Below are positions 6,664 to 15,501 of a DNA stretch of 64,000 nt, one piece after another. Every line of letters begins with the position of its first letter. The first letter of the stretch is position 1. The notes under the pieces were generated by a model. The model ran no database searches. It was not told where the DNA came from and was given only the letters and a program-made list of their open reading frames with translations. A program made the translations under genes and the position numbers. The DNA is from Nostoc sp. 106C (GTDB lineage Bacteria > Cyanobacteriota > Cyanobacteriia > Cyanobacteriales > Nostocaceae), in contig NZ_MTAW01000238.1 in NCBI RefSeq assembly GCF_002154725.1, positions 18,150 to 82,149 on the forward strand, in the 5' to 3' direction.

Positions 6664-9336
6664 TTATTCAACTACCTCATTCACGGGGAATCTATCAATT
6701 AGCTGCATAGCACGATAAGCATTGCGTTGCAGTGAGTCCGGTAAATTAGGCACGTGGGGGATTTGGGATAATAAATCTAAAGTCCGACGTAATATTCTCA
6801 CTACATCGCCTTCATCTAGGGTGGTATTTTCACATAGTTCTGTCCACTCTATTCCTAGCGCCCATTTTTCAACTAGAGCAATTAACTCAAATTCTAACCA
6901 TATAGGCAGCGCCACATTATACCGCCGTTGCATTTGGAACATCTGGCGGCGAATTCCCCGCAATTTTGCCAAAGCATCTACAACTTGATTGCTCAAATCG
7001 AAGCGCACCTTGCTATCTGGACGCGGAGTTTCTGTCACTAAAGCTGCAATTGCTGCTGCTAAGTGGTGCGGATCTAAATTATTCAATTCACCACTGGCGA
7101 GTACCAAACCTAACCACAATTCATTTTCTCCGCGGATGGCTGCGGCAACTTGTCCTAATGCTGTTGGTACTAAATTATCTAAGCAGCCAAAGTGCTGTAA
7201 AATTTCAATTAAATTGAGAAACTCTTCCCAATGATGTTGGGATTGTTGCTCTACGTGTTCTTGCAACAGTTGGAGTTCGGCTTCTAATTCAACGTAACGT
7301 GCCTTACGTTTGAAAATAGCTGCGGCATTGCCCGATTTATGAATCGGATGAGCTTCTAATTGCTCTTGGACAGCAGTCATCCGACTGAGCTGTTCTGCTA
7401 CTTCCGGAGCCATGTATAGAGACTCCCCTGATTCGGGAATCTGTTGGGCAACGGTTGCTGTTTGTTCGTCACCACGACGGATTTGTCCTGGTTTAAAAAT
7501 CAAATCGGGTGGCGGTACGATCTCAGGCGGTACATCAATACGTGGTAGTTCTGCATACAAATCGACTATATCTTCAATTGTTGCTACATACCAGCGGTTA
7601 TCCCGTCCCAAGCATACTAAGTAAGGTGTTTGCTCAGAATCAGAACTTTTTCCGATTAACACGGCTGGTACTGGTGAAGGAACTGTGATGTTTTTGCCCT
7701 TGAGACTCAACAGTGTCCCAGATACAGCAAAGCCCAACATCATTCCCAATTGCTCTTTTCGGTCTTCCTGTGCTTGTTGTTGCAGAGTCTTCAATATTTG
7801 GCGTTCTACTTTCAGGCGTTGTCGCAGTTTCTCATAAATAGCAATTTCATTTTCATCAACTGCGGCGATTTGCTCCTGAAGTTGCTCTAGTTGGGCTTGC
7901 AGTTCGGCAATCTCATCGTAATTTGGTCGTAAATGCAAGGTCGCCATATACTGCCCAAAACTACGTTCTATTAGCTCTCTAGTTTGCTCCAAGGTGTGAG
8001 TTTGCAGCAGGTTCAGTACCATTCCGTAACTGGGGGTAAACTGGCTAACTAAAGGATCTGGTTTGGATGTTGCTAAATATGCAGCTTCTTTGGAGCCTTC
8101 AAAGGGAGTTTGTACTGTGACCACATGACCTTGTAGATCCATGCCTCGACGGCCAGCCCGTCCTGCCATTTGCAGGAATTCGGAAGCGTTCAACAGGCGG
8201 TGTCCGGTGTCGGTGCGCTTGGAAAGGGTAGATATGACAGTTGTACGGGCAGGCATATTAATTCCTGCTGCCAGTGTTTCGGTGGCAAAGACTACCTTAA
8301 TTAGCCCCTGCTGAAATAGTTCTTCTACTAACACTTTCCATGCAGGTAAAATCCCGGCATGGTGAGCAGCAATTCCTCGATAAAGGGGGGCAATTTGTCC
8401 AGAACGTCCGGCCTCTGGATTGCGGGTTAAAAAGTCATCAATTTGGCGGCGCAACACCTGGGATTCATCATTATTTACCAGCCACAAATCACCCACCTCT
8501 GCTACCGCTTTATCACATCCGCGGCGGCTAAAGATAAAGTAAATCGCTGGTAGCATATCCCTTTGCTGTAGCTGGCTCAAAGTATAAATGATACCAGGAG
8601 CTTCTGGTCTACCACCTCTGCCTTTGTCTCCTGGTCTTCTTTTTCCCCGATTAGCAAGGCGAGGATTAATTTTAGTTTTGTTGTCGTTGAGTAGGGGAAA
8701 CAGCCCTTTAGGATTGCAAAAGTGAAATTCTAGAGGTACAGGGCGAAAATCGGAGTAAATTAGGTCAGTTGGCCCGTGAACACGATTTAGCCAATCGGTA
8801 AGTTGATCGCTGTTAGCAACTGTTGCCGAAAGCGCTACTAATTGAACTTCACGGGGGCAATAAATGATTGATTCTTCCCAAACAGTTCCCCGTTGGCGAT
8901 CATTCATATAGTGGCACTCATCTAGTACCACAGCTTCTACATCTACCAGAGAAATGCCGATTTGCCCTATGGGTGTGCCATAAAGCATATTGCGGAAAAT
9001 TTCTGTCGTCATCACAAGAATTGGTGCTTCTCTGTTAATGGAGGCATCTCCAGTTAACAGTCCGACGAGATCAAACCCGAATTTCTCGCGAAAGTCACGT
9101 AATTTTTGATTCGACAGCGCTTTTAAAGGAGTAGTGTAAAAAACACGTTTCCCTCGCGCCAGAGCACGATAAATAGCGTATTCGCCTACTAATGTTTTGC
9201 CCGAACCTGTGGGCGCACAGACGACTACAGATCGCCCAGCATTGAGGGAGGCGATCGCGTCTTTTTGGAATTGATCCAAATGAAACGGAAATATTGACCC
9301 TAGGTCAAGTTCTGGGGACGATGCGGGATAATTCAC
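6664..9336 (-). CDS. Ski2/Mtr4-like DEAD/DEAH-box RNA helicase
   Basis: An 890-residue superfamily-2 helicase. The motifs seen are I (APTGSGKT, 41-48), II (DECH, 139-142), III (SAT, about 165), a conserved HHAGILP and motif VI (QMAGRAGRRG, about 390). The C-terminal third matches the DSHCT region of exosome-associated Ski2/Mtr4 helicases, and a coiled-coil insertion lies near 480-530. Cyanobacterial and chloroplast (ISE2-like) members act in RNA processing; the role here is inferred from that. The gene stands alone, with an STRR block between it and proC. Confidence 0.88.
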   Translation of the reverse strand: MNYPASSPELDLGSIFPFHLDQFQKDAIASLNAGRSVVVCAPTGSGKTLVGEYAIYRALARGKRVFYTTPLKALSNQKLRDFREKFGFDLVGLLTGDASINREAPILVMTTEIFRNMLYGTPIGQIGISLVDVEAVVLDECHYMNDRQRGTVWEESIIYCPREVQLVALSATVANSDQLTDWLNRVHGPTDLIYSDFRPVPLEFHFCNPKGLFPLLNDNKTKINPRLANRGKRRPGDKGRGGRPEAPGIIYTLSQLQQRDMLPAIYFIFSRRGCDKAVAEVGDLWLVNNDESQVLRRQIDDFLTRNPEAGRSGQIAPLYRGIAAHHAGILPAWKVLVEELFQQGLIKVVFATETLAAGINMPARTTVISTLSKRTDTGHRLLNASEFLQMAGRAGRRGMDLQGHVVTVQTPFEGSKEAAYLATSKPDPLVSQFTPSYGMVLNLLQTHTLEQTRELIERSFGQYMATLHLRPNYDEIAELQAQLEQLQEQIAAVDENEIAIYEKLRQRLKVERQILKTLQQQAQEDRKEQLGMMLGFAVSGTLLSLKGKNITVPSPVPAVLIGKSSDSEQTPYLVCLGRDNRWYVATIEDIVDLYAELPRIDVPPEIVPPPDLIFKPGQIRRGDEQTATVAQQIPESGESLYMAPEVAEQLSRMTAVQEQLEAHPIHKSGNAAAIFKRKARYVELEAELQLLQEHVEQQSQHHWEEFLNLIEILQHFGCLDNLVPTALGQVAAAIRGENELWLGLVLASGELNNLDPHHLAAAIAALVTETPRPDSKVRFDLSNQVVDALAKLRGIRRQMFQMQRRYNVALPIWLEFELIALVEKWALGIEWTELCENTTLDEGDVVRILRRTLDLLSQIPHVPNLPDSLQRNAYRAMQLIDRFPVNEVVE

Positions 9337-9400
9337 TCAATCACATTTGCAACCAGACTGTTTACTATATTAACGGCTATATTGTCAACTTCGTCATTTA

Positions 9401-9475
9401 GTCAATAGTCAAGGGTCAAAGGGTCAAGAGTCAAGGGTTATTTGACTTTGAACTTTGGACTTTGGACTTTGGACT
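9401..9475. repeat. STRR heptamer repeat block
   Basis: Runs of GTCAAGG/GTCAAAG are followed by three GGACTTT heptamers. The block reaches into the proC stop codon (TAG on the minus strand at 9474-9476). Such short tandemly repeated sequences are typical of heterocystous cyanobacteria. Confidence 0.8.
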
Positions 9476-10295
9476 ATTTACCAAGTTCTTGCGATCGCTC
9501 TGTAGCTGCTTTAACTGCTTGAATTAAAGCTGAGCGAAATGCTGCTTTTTCTAGCTGGGCAATACCAGCAATTGTCGTACCTCCTGGGCTTGTTACACGG
9601 TCTTTAAGTTCTGCTGGGTGCATTTTGCTTTCATGCAACAGCGTGGCTGTTCCTAGGACAGTTTGCAGGGCGAGTTGGTTGGCGATCACTCTAGGTAAAC
9701 CTGCTGCTACTCCCCCATCGGCGAGTGCTTCTACCATCAGTGCCACGTAAGCAGGCCCACTCCCAGATAGTCCTGTAACTGCATCCATCAGGGTTTCGGC
9801 AACTTCTACAACTTCCCCAACAGCCGAAAAAACTTGCTGTGCTATTTGGTGGTGTTTGGCATTAGTGTAAGCACCCAAGCAAATTGCCGTAATTCCTGCT
9901 CCTACTGTGGCGGGTGTATTAGGCATGGCTCTAATTACTGGTAATTGCGGAAACGCAGCTTCTAGCTGGCTTAAAGTCACACCTGCCAAAATAGAGATTA
10001 CTACGGGTGAATGTCCTTTCACTGTAATCTCGATGATCTCTGCCAATTCTTGGGCGATCGCACTGAACACCTGGGGTTTTACTGCTAACAATACAACTTC
10101 CTGACTTTCCGCCAAAATCAGGCGGTTATCTGTAGTCACGCTCACGTCGTATTGCTGCTTTAAAAAATTTTGCCGCGAAGGTTGCGGTTCGCTGACTATG
10201 ACTTCTGATGGGTGATAAATTCCACGCGCAATAAGGCGGGATAACAGCGCTTCTCCCATTACCCCACCACCGATTAAGCCAAATTTATTAGTCAT
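9474..10295 (-). CDS. proC: Pyrroline-5-carboxylate reductase
   Basis: A 273-residue enzyme catalysing the last step of proline synthesis, NAD(P)H-dependent reduction of pyrroline-5-carboxylate. The N-terminal Rossmann motif is GLIGGGVMGEAL. The substrate/dimer region carries SGSGPAYVALMVEALADGG, and the C-terminus has SPGGTTIAGIAQLE, the family signature. Length is normal. It lies downstream of sepF on the same strand with a 158-bp spacer full of repeats. A sepF-proC neighbourhood is common in cyanobacteria. proB is found separately at 29445. Confidence 0.95.
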   Translation of the reverse strand: MTNKFGLIGGGVMGEALLSRLIARGIYHPSEVIVSEPQPSRQNFLKQQYDVSVTTDNRLILAESQEVVLLAVKPQVFSAIAQELAEIIEITVKGHSPVVISILAGVTLSQLEAAFPQLPVIRAMPNTPATVGAGITAICLGAYTNAKHHQIAQQVFSAVGEVVEVAETLMDAVTGLSGSGPAYVALMVEALADGGVAAGLPRVIANQLALQTVLGTATLLHESKMHPAELKDRVTSPGGTTIAGIAQLEKAAFRSALIQAVKAATERSQELGK

Positions 10296-10453
10296 TAATT
10301 AGTCATTAGCCATTAGTCTAGGTGAGCCAGCGCGGTCTTCGGGGTTTCCCCCATGAGTGACTGGCGAACCCATAAGGGTCATTTGTCAATGGTCAATAGT
10401 CATTCGTTAAGGTAATCAGGACTATTAACTATAGACTAATGACTAATTTAACT
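10296..10453. repeat. Spacer made of dispersed and heptamer repeats
   Basis: STRR-like TTAGTCA/CATTAGC units flank a palindromic dispersed repeat at 10321-10378. In that repeat GCCAG and CTGGC arms enclose GGGGTTTCCCCC. A near-identical copy lies at 43461-43517 and a decayed one at about 63279-63318. Confidence 0.75.
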
Positions 10454-11047
10454 TTATTGTGCTGCCATCCGGTTAACTTCGGTGCCCCATGTTGGAGTTG
10501 CACCTGGTGTACGTGATGGACGTGCTGGTGGTTGGGGTACTTCATGAATGACTCCACCGTGGGTGCTAACTTGCACACAGCTTGGTGTAAACAAAAAGAT
10601 GCTTTCTCCAATGCGCTCTTGATGTCCATCTAATGCGTAAGTACCACCTGCTACAAAATCTACTGCCCGTTGAGCTTGATCCGGGTCCATAATAGTTAAA
10701 TTTAATACTACAGACTTGCGCTCACGCAAAGCTTGAATTGCCTGGGGCATTTCTTCAAAGGTGCGTGGTTCAAGTACTAATACTTCAGAAATTCCGTTAA
10801 TTGCTCCTGGCATACCTATCACATTCCCCATTGACTTTGACCCTGTTGCTACATCATTACCCATTGTAGGCATGGGTTCCCGCCAACGTCGATTCTGAGT
10901 TGCAGGTTCTGGTGGCGCTGGTTGGATGTTCTCTTCTTGATATAGATTTTGGTAGCTTTCGGCTTCTGGTTCTTCTTCGTAGTATTCGTATTCTACTTGC
11001 TCATTGAGTCCTACAAAGTCTCTGAGTTTAGAAAATATATTGTTCAT
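10454..11047 (-). CDS. sepF: Cell division protein SepF
   Basis: A 197-residue SepF (Cdv2 in cyanobacteria), a membrane-binding partner that bundles FtsZ at the septum. It has the short N-terminal amphipathic helix ([13 protein letters not shown]), an acidic and Pro/Gln-rich linker (about 15-75), and the SepF core (about 85-180) with [30 protein letters not shown] and [17 protein letters not shown] precedes the start by 7 bases. It is transcribed ahead of proC and downstream of pipXY on the same strand. Confidence 0.94.
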   Translation of the reverse strand: MNNIFSKLRDFVGLNEQVEYEYYEEEPEAESYQNLYQEENIQPAPPEPATQNRRWREPMPTMGNDVATGSKSMGNVIGMPGAINGISEVLVLEPRTFEEMPQAIQALRERKSVVLNLTIMDPDQAQRAVDFVAGGTYALDGHQERIGESIFLFTPSCVQVSTHGGVIHEVPQPPARPSRTPGATPTWGTEVNRMAAQ

Positions 11048-11499
11048 TTTGTTCGCTCCTGGTGCAAATTACTTCTATGTTTACCTGGCGATAAATCAGT
11101 GTAGCCGACTTTTATCGCTACACAAGGGGTTTATTCAGCAATTTTATTACTAGCTGTAGCTTCTATTACTTGTTTAAGTGAGGAACAGACGCTTTTAAAG
11201 CTATCTGAACATTACCTAGCAGCGATAATGAGTCAAGATTATATACTAATGTTTCTGCGAATGAAAGTTTTGTAACACTAATTTTATTAAGTATTGCATT
11301 TAGAAACACCAGATTTTTTGTTACTTATCGCAATAATTACTTTGAGAATTCTTCTCAAAAGCACGTGAAAGCTTATGATACCTAGCTTACAAATGGGTAT
11401 AGGGCATCAGCAAGAAAACTGATGCCCAATGAAAGCTATACAAAAAATCCCCCAGATGAAGCCCTAGGGGATGAACTTACAAAAGCATTGACCAATTTT
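11048..11499. other. sepF upstream region, no gene seen
   Basis: About 450 bp. It holds a perfect 9-bp inverted repeat GGGCATCAG/CTGATGCCC (11402-11427) and the pipXY terminator (11442-11472). The rest is the AT-rich sepF leader, in which I see no conserved site. Confidence 0.6.
11442..11472 (-). terminator. Terminator of the pipX-pipY operon
   Basis: On the minus strand ATCCCC and GGGGAT pair around about 14 bases and are followed by TTTTTT, 28 bp after the pipY stop. Confidence 0.75.
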
Positions 11500-12168
11500 T
11501 TAAGGGCGATCCCCGAACAAGATGGTTCCCAACCTGACCATAGTTGTACCTGCTTGTACTGCTAGTTTATAGTCACTTGACATCCCCATCGATAGGTGAT
11601 CCATTTTGATATGCGACCAGTTTTGATCTCTAATGGTTTTTGCTAATTTAGCAGTAGCATTAAATACATCCAAATTTTCCGCTTCATTTAATCCTAAAGG
11701 CGGAATTGTCATCAAACCCTGAATTTGTAAATTTTTATATTGATTGATTGCAGGTAAATCAGCTAAAAGTTCGGGTACAGTCCACCCTGACTTGCTGGGA
11801 TCGGGGAGAATCTTGACCTGTAGGCAAATGTGGGGACTCACTCCCAACTGTGACGCTAAGTTATCTAAGCGCTGTGCCAACTGTAAATTGTCTACGGAGT
11901 GAATCCATTGAAATTGTTCTAAGGCTTTTTTGGCTTTATTGCTTTGTAAATGTCCAATAAAGTGCCAGGTAATATCTGATAAATCTTTTAACTCTGCTTG
12001 TTTACTGGCAGCTTCTTGAATCCGGCTTTCGCCAAAATCACGTATTCCTGCGGCATACGCAGAACGGATGATTTCCGCAGGAACCGTTTTGCTGACTGCA
12101 ATCAGCCGGACTGAAGATGGTATGGAGGAGCGAATTTGATCAATACGTTCGCTAATCGAACTACTCAT
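11500..12168 (-). CDS. pipY: PLP-binding protein PipY (YggS/PLPBP family)
   Basis: A 222-residue single-domain fold-type III PLP protein involved in vitamin B6 and amino/keto-acid homeostasis; no enzyme reaction is established for the family. Signatures are LIAVSKTVPA (the PLP lysine), FGESRIQEA, WHFIGHLQSNK, GLMTIPP and LSMGMSSDYKLAVQAG. Its start overlaps the end of pipX by 4 bp (ATGA), a translationally coupled pair. pipX-pipY is a known cyanobacterial operon, which supports the name. Confidence 0.93.
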   Translation of the reverse strand: MSSSISERIDQIRSSIPSSVRLIAVSKTVPAEIIRSAYAAGIRDFGESRIQEAASKQAELKDLSDITWHFIGHLQSNKAKKALEQFQWIHSVDNLQLAQRLDNLASQLGVSPHICLQVKILPDPSKSGWTVPELLADLPAINQYKNLQIQGLMTIPPLGLNEAENLDVFNATAKLAKTIRDQNWSHIKMDHLSMGMSSDYKLAVQAGTTMVRLGTILFGDRP

Positions 12169-12443
12169 TGGAAGGTGCGTTGGAAAACACTCTGAAGCTG
12201 ATCGTACTCCTGTGACTGCCCTGTACGACGCAGAGTACGCAAGCGATTTTCCAACATCATTCTTGCTTCAGTACGACCTATGGGCTGAAATTTTATACCT
12301 TTAATGTCATTTGTTACTAAAAAAAATAAGCGTTGGGCATAAAGTGTAGTGAACATATCCTGGGTCTCATCAACCATACAGATCCTGTAAAGTAAGCCCC
12401 AAGTTGGATGATTAATGTAAGTTTCTGCGTTTTCTGGATTCAT
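12165..12443 (-). CDS. pipX: PII-interacting protein PipX
   Basis: A 92-residue co-activator that swaps between PII (GlnB) and the nitrogen regulator NtcA according to 2-oxoglutarate and ATP/ADP. The protein opens with a Tudor-like N-terminal domain (NHPTWGLLYRICMV, TLYAQRLFFLV) and ends in two helices (EARMMLENRLRTLRR). Length is normal. It is the first gene of pipX-pipY with a 4-bp overlap. No strong Shine-Dalgarno is visible before its ATG. Confidence 0.93.
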   Translation of the reverse strand: MNPENAETYINHPTWGLLYRICMVDETQDMFTTLYAQRLFFLVTNDIKGIKFQPIGRTEARMMLENRLRTLRRTGQSQEYDQLQSVFQRTFQ

Positions 12444-12486
12444 TTAGGAGTCAAGGTTGGCGTCTGTAATATATTTTTTCGCAGTT

Positions 12487-12675
12487 TTAGTACCAACATT
12501 CAGACGATGATAACTCCCTTTCGTCAGAATATTTGTGCAAACTTATGCGAAATTCAATAATGTTTGCTGTGTAGTGGCGGTTGTGAAGACCTTGATCTAG
12601 TTCCTCATGGACAGATGAAGCTAATAGTAGACAGAGAACGATAATGGCGATTTGTCGTAGGGAAGGTACACTCAT
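12487..12675 (-). CDS. Doubtful 62-residue ORF
   Basis: MSVPSLRQIAIIVLCLLLASS could be a signal or membrane helix, and the rest has no recognisable motif. There is no ribosome site before the ATG. It may simply be open by chance in the pipX upstream region. I do not recognise it. Confidence 0.2.
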   Translation of the reverse strand: MSVPSLRQIAIIVLCLLLASSVHEELDQGLHNRHYTANIIEFRISLHKYSDERELSSSECWY

Positions 12676-12855
12676 CTGCTATGCAGAACTAAGTTCAGAA
12701 AAGTTTCTGCCATCTATCTGCCGTTGAGAAGGTCTAGGAGATGCGCCGTGCGATGTTTCTCAAGGTAAAGGTCAGCCCTTAGACTTTTGTTGGCATAAAC
12801 CTCTCTCTATGCTGCCATAATTTTCGTCGGTCGGCACACAATAGTCAAAGGTAGA
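12676..12855. other. Spacer between pipX region and trpE/pabB-like gene
   Basis: Together with the doubtful ORF this makes a gap of about 410 bp. I see no terminator or conserved site. Confidence 0.4.
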
Positions 12856-14382
12856 CTATTCATAATTTAGCGTGTTGAGTGCGATAAGTTGGGCTTGAGC
12901 TTTATGCAGAGATTCATACCATTCTCTCTCAGGATCGCTGTCTGCGACAATACCCGCGCCAACTTGTCCCCAAACGGTTCGGAGTGCTGAGTCAGAAGTC
13001 AGGAGTGAGTAGTTTCCCTTTTTTTCCTGTTTTTCTTCAAGGGGAGCGAGTAACAAGGTACGAATTAAGATATTTAAATCTAAGTTACCTCGCCAATCCA
13101 AATACCCACAGGAACCATAGAATAAACTGCGTCGCACAGGTTCTAGCTTTTCAATAATTTCCATGCAGCGAACTTTGGGACACCCTGTAATTGTGCCACC
13201 AGGGAAGAGAGCACGAATTAAATCAATGGCAGTGCGGTCGCATCTTAAGCGACCTTTAACGTTGCTGACAAGGTGCATAACGTGACTATATCGCTCAATT
13301 GTCAATAATTCATCAACACGAACCGTACCCCATTCACAAACTCGCCCTAAATCATTGCGTTCTAGATCCACCAGCATGATGTGTTCGGCGCGTTCTTTGC
13401 TATTGCTGAGTAAATCTTGTGCTAGCTGAATGTCTTGTTCTGGCGTGATCCCACGCGATCGCGTCCCAGCGATTGGTCTAGTTTCAGCTTCACCATTTTG
13501 CAACAGCACCAACCGTTCTGGAGAACAACTCATCACTTCTCCCCAAGGTGTTTGCCAATAGCTAGCAAAAGGTGAAGGATTGATACTTTGCAATGCTTGG
13601 TAAATTGACCAGCCGGAAGCTGCTGTTGTTGCTTCAAATCGTAATGAAAGATTCGCCTGAAAAATGTCTCCCGCCTGAATGTATTTTTTCGCTTGGTTAA
13701 CGGCTGTTTCATAATCTGCTTGGGATGTACAGAAATGAGGAGAGAGGCGGGAGGGGGGGACAAGGAGAGGGGGGGGTAAGGGGAGAGAGTTGTTTGTTTT
13801 TCCTGGCTCTAACTTTTTCTGTAACTCATCAATTCCACTTTCATCGCCAGCAGCTAGCCAAAGAGTTTGTTCGACGTGATCTAAAATGGCAAAACAATCT
13901 GGCTCATACCAAAAAGCTACAGGAAACGGTAAGCGATCGCATTTATTTTGGGGTAGTTGTTCAATTTCCCAAGCTACGTCATAACCCAACCATCCCAACC
14001 AACCGCCAGTGAAAGGAAGGTGGGAAGGATATGACACGGAGAGTGAGTGACACGGGGACGCAGGGACAACTATCTCTTTGCGTCCCCGCGTCTCCGTGTC
14101 TGTGTCTCCCCCCTGTCCTCGACTTCGCAGCAACTCCTCCAAAAACGGAAAAACTGTTCCTAATGCTGGTGTCCACATCTGAGGAACACCATCAACTATG
14201 CGGGGAGCGCCGGCACAGATAGAATAACGATTGAGTTGTGGATGTTCTTTTGGCGTTGGGTAGGTGCTTTCCAGTAAGCTAGCGATTCCAGATGCGGTAG
14301 TGGGGCGAAATAGAGCAGCGAAAATTTCAGAACCAGTACGATGTTCTAAAGGAAGCGATCGCCAGTACCAACCTTGGGTCAT
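12856..14382 (-). CDS. Anthranilate/aminodeoxychorismate synthase component I family enzyme
   Basis: A 508-residue chorismate-using enzyme. The catalytic half has QAGDIFQANLSLRF, RPIAGTRSRG, ELLTIERYSHVMHLVSN, FPGGTITGCPK and GYLDWRGNLDLNILIRT. The Ala in PIAGT is TrpE-like, whereas typical PabB has Lys there. The GYLD...DLNILIRT end and the lack of a long N-terminus look more like PabB, so I leave the choice open. It supplies tryptophan or folate synthesis with a glutamine amidotransferase partner not seen here. Two low-complexity stretches (about residues 90-120 and 203-222) interrupt the conserved N-terminal half and look like inserted repeats. It is 30 bp downstream of ecfT. Confidence 0.85.
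   Translation of the reverse strand: MTQGWYWRSLPLEHRTGSEIFAALFRPTTASGIASLLESTYPTPKEHPQLNRYSICAGAPRIVDGVPQMWTPALGTVFPFLEELLRSRGQGGDTDTETRGRKEIVVPASPCHSLSVSYPSHLPFTGGWLGWLGYDVAWEIEQLPQNKCDRLPFPVAFWYEPDCFAILDHVEQTLWLAAGDESGIDELQKKLEPGKTNNSLPLPPPLLVPPSRLSPHFCTSQADYETAVNQAKKYIQAGDIFQANLSLRFEATTAASGWSIYQALQSINPSPFASYWQTPWGEVMSCSPERLVLLQNGEAETRPIAGTRSRGITPEQDIQLAQDLLSNSKERAEHIMLVDLERNDLGRVCEWGTVRVDELLTIERYSHVMHLVSNVKGRLRCDRTAIDLIRALFPGGTITGCPKVRCMEIIEKLEPVRRSLFYGSCGYLDWRGNLDLNILIRTLLLAPLEEKQEKKGNYSLLTSDSALRTVWGQVGAGIVADSDPEREWYESLHKAQAQLIALNTLNYE
13741..13800. repeat. G-rich low-complexity insertion inside the TrpE/PabB gene
   Basis: A purine-only run of GAGAGG, GGGGGG and GGAGAG units encodes, in frame on the minus strand, a Pro/Leu-rich segment (PLPPPLLVPPSRL) that family members do not need. 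Confidence 0.65.
14049..14100. repeat. Palindromic repeat inserted in frame in the TrpE/PabB gene
   Basis: GACACGGGGACGC (14049-14061) pairs imperfectly with GCGTCTCCGTGTC (14088-14100). Similar GACGC/CCCCGCGTC units occur at 43909-43966. It falls between LEELL and FTGGWLGWLGYD, which are normally almost adjacent in the family, and keeps the frame open. Confidence 0.7.
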
Positions 14383-14412
14383 AATTCATTCAAAATCTTA
14401 ATTCCAAAATCT

Positions 14413-15339
14413 TCACACATCAGTGCCGATCGCTAGCCGCACGCCCCAAAATAGAGTTAATGTGGCAATAGCCAGCCAGTCCCACCTTTTTAACCGTAAG
14501 TCATGCCAAGGTACTCGATGCTCATTTGGACTGGTAAAACCCCGCACCATCATTGCACTCGCCATCTGTTCTGCTCTTAGTAGCAGATTTTCTAACAGTC
14601 GTTCTGCTACAATCATCCAAACTTTAACTGCTCCTTTAAGTCCCAGCTTTTTCCAATTAATTGCCCTAGTCATTACAGATCGTACTAAATTCTGTACTTC
14701 TTCTAAGACTAGAGGTATAAACCGCAAAGATAAAGTTAAAGTTAGAGCAATTTCTGTAACAGGTAACTTCAGCCGCCGCAATGGTTGCATCAAGCTTTCC
14801 ATCCCGGCTGTAATTTCTTCTGGTGCTGTGGTCAGCAGATAAAGGTTAGTGCTGTAAATGACAGTAAACAAAATCGTACTCAGCCGCACTGCCAAATCTA
14901 AAGAACGACGACTGACTTTAACAGGCCCTTTGTGAAATAGTACGTATCTATATTCTTTATTACCAAATACTGCTTGTTCATCAACATTGGCAGTATTCTT
15001 AGTTGCTTGGGGACTGAAAACCTGTTCGTTAGCTGGTAAGCGCGGCTGATAATTGATCCCCAATCCATCCGGACTAATGGCTGCAATTGCAAAGACAAAA
15101 AAGGCTAAGATCAACAACCAACCCATTTGCTGCTGCCATACTCTCCTGGGAATTCTCGCAATTAACGTCACAATAATTAATAGCGTTACCAATAGTAAAC
15201 GCCATTCGTTCCTAGCAAAAGTGTAGCTTGTGAGAAAGCTCATCAACCAAGCAAACTTGACCCTGGGATCAATTTTATGTAGCCAAGTTTGAGGTTCTTC
15301 TAGGTAAAGTCCCAGTGGTAGAGATCGCAGTAAATCCAT
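14413..15339 (-). CDS. ecfT: Energy-coupling factor transporter membrane protein EcfT (CbiQ family)
   Basis: A 308-residue membrane protein that couples ATPase subunits to a vitamin or metal substrate-binding subunit in ECF transporters. The N-terminus has LHKIDPRVKFAWLMS, several hydrophobic helices follow, and the coupling motif AMMVRGF is near residue 270. A polar insertion of about 45 residues (about 100-145) separates early helices. No ECF ATPase or S component is adjacent, so the substrate is unknown; solitary ecfT genes are usual in cyanobacteria. Its stop is 30 bp from the start of the TrpE/PabB gene, suggesting co-transcription. Confidence 0.85.
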   Translation of the reverse strand: MDLLRSLPLGLYLEEPQTWLHKIDPRVKFAWLMSFLTSYTFARNEWRLLLVTLLIIVTLIARIPRRVWQQQMGWLLILAFFVFAIAAISPDGLGINYQPRLPANEQVFSPQATKNTANVDEQAVFGNKEYRYVLFHKGPVKVSRRSLDLAVRLSTILFTVIYSTNLYLLTTAPEEITAGMESLMQPLRRLKLPVTEIALTLTLSLRFIPLVLEEVQNLVRSVMTRAINWKKLGLKGAVKVWMIVAERLLENLLLRAEQMASAMMVRGFTSPNEHRVPWHDLRLKRWDWLAIATLTLFWGVRLAIGTDV

Positions 15340-15501
15340 TTCTAAGTGCTAAGTTCTGAGGTTCGAGTGCTAAGTGATGGAAAGTTTGGGTAGAGCAAGC
15401 CTAAAATCAAGATTTTGTTCTACCTACTGATTCTTGACTATTGTGCCTTGACATAAGAGACTTAGCACACTCTACTTTTTCTTACTCAGGACTCAGAACT
15501 A

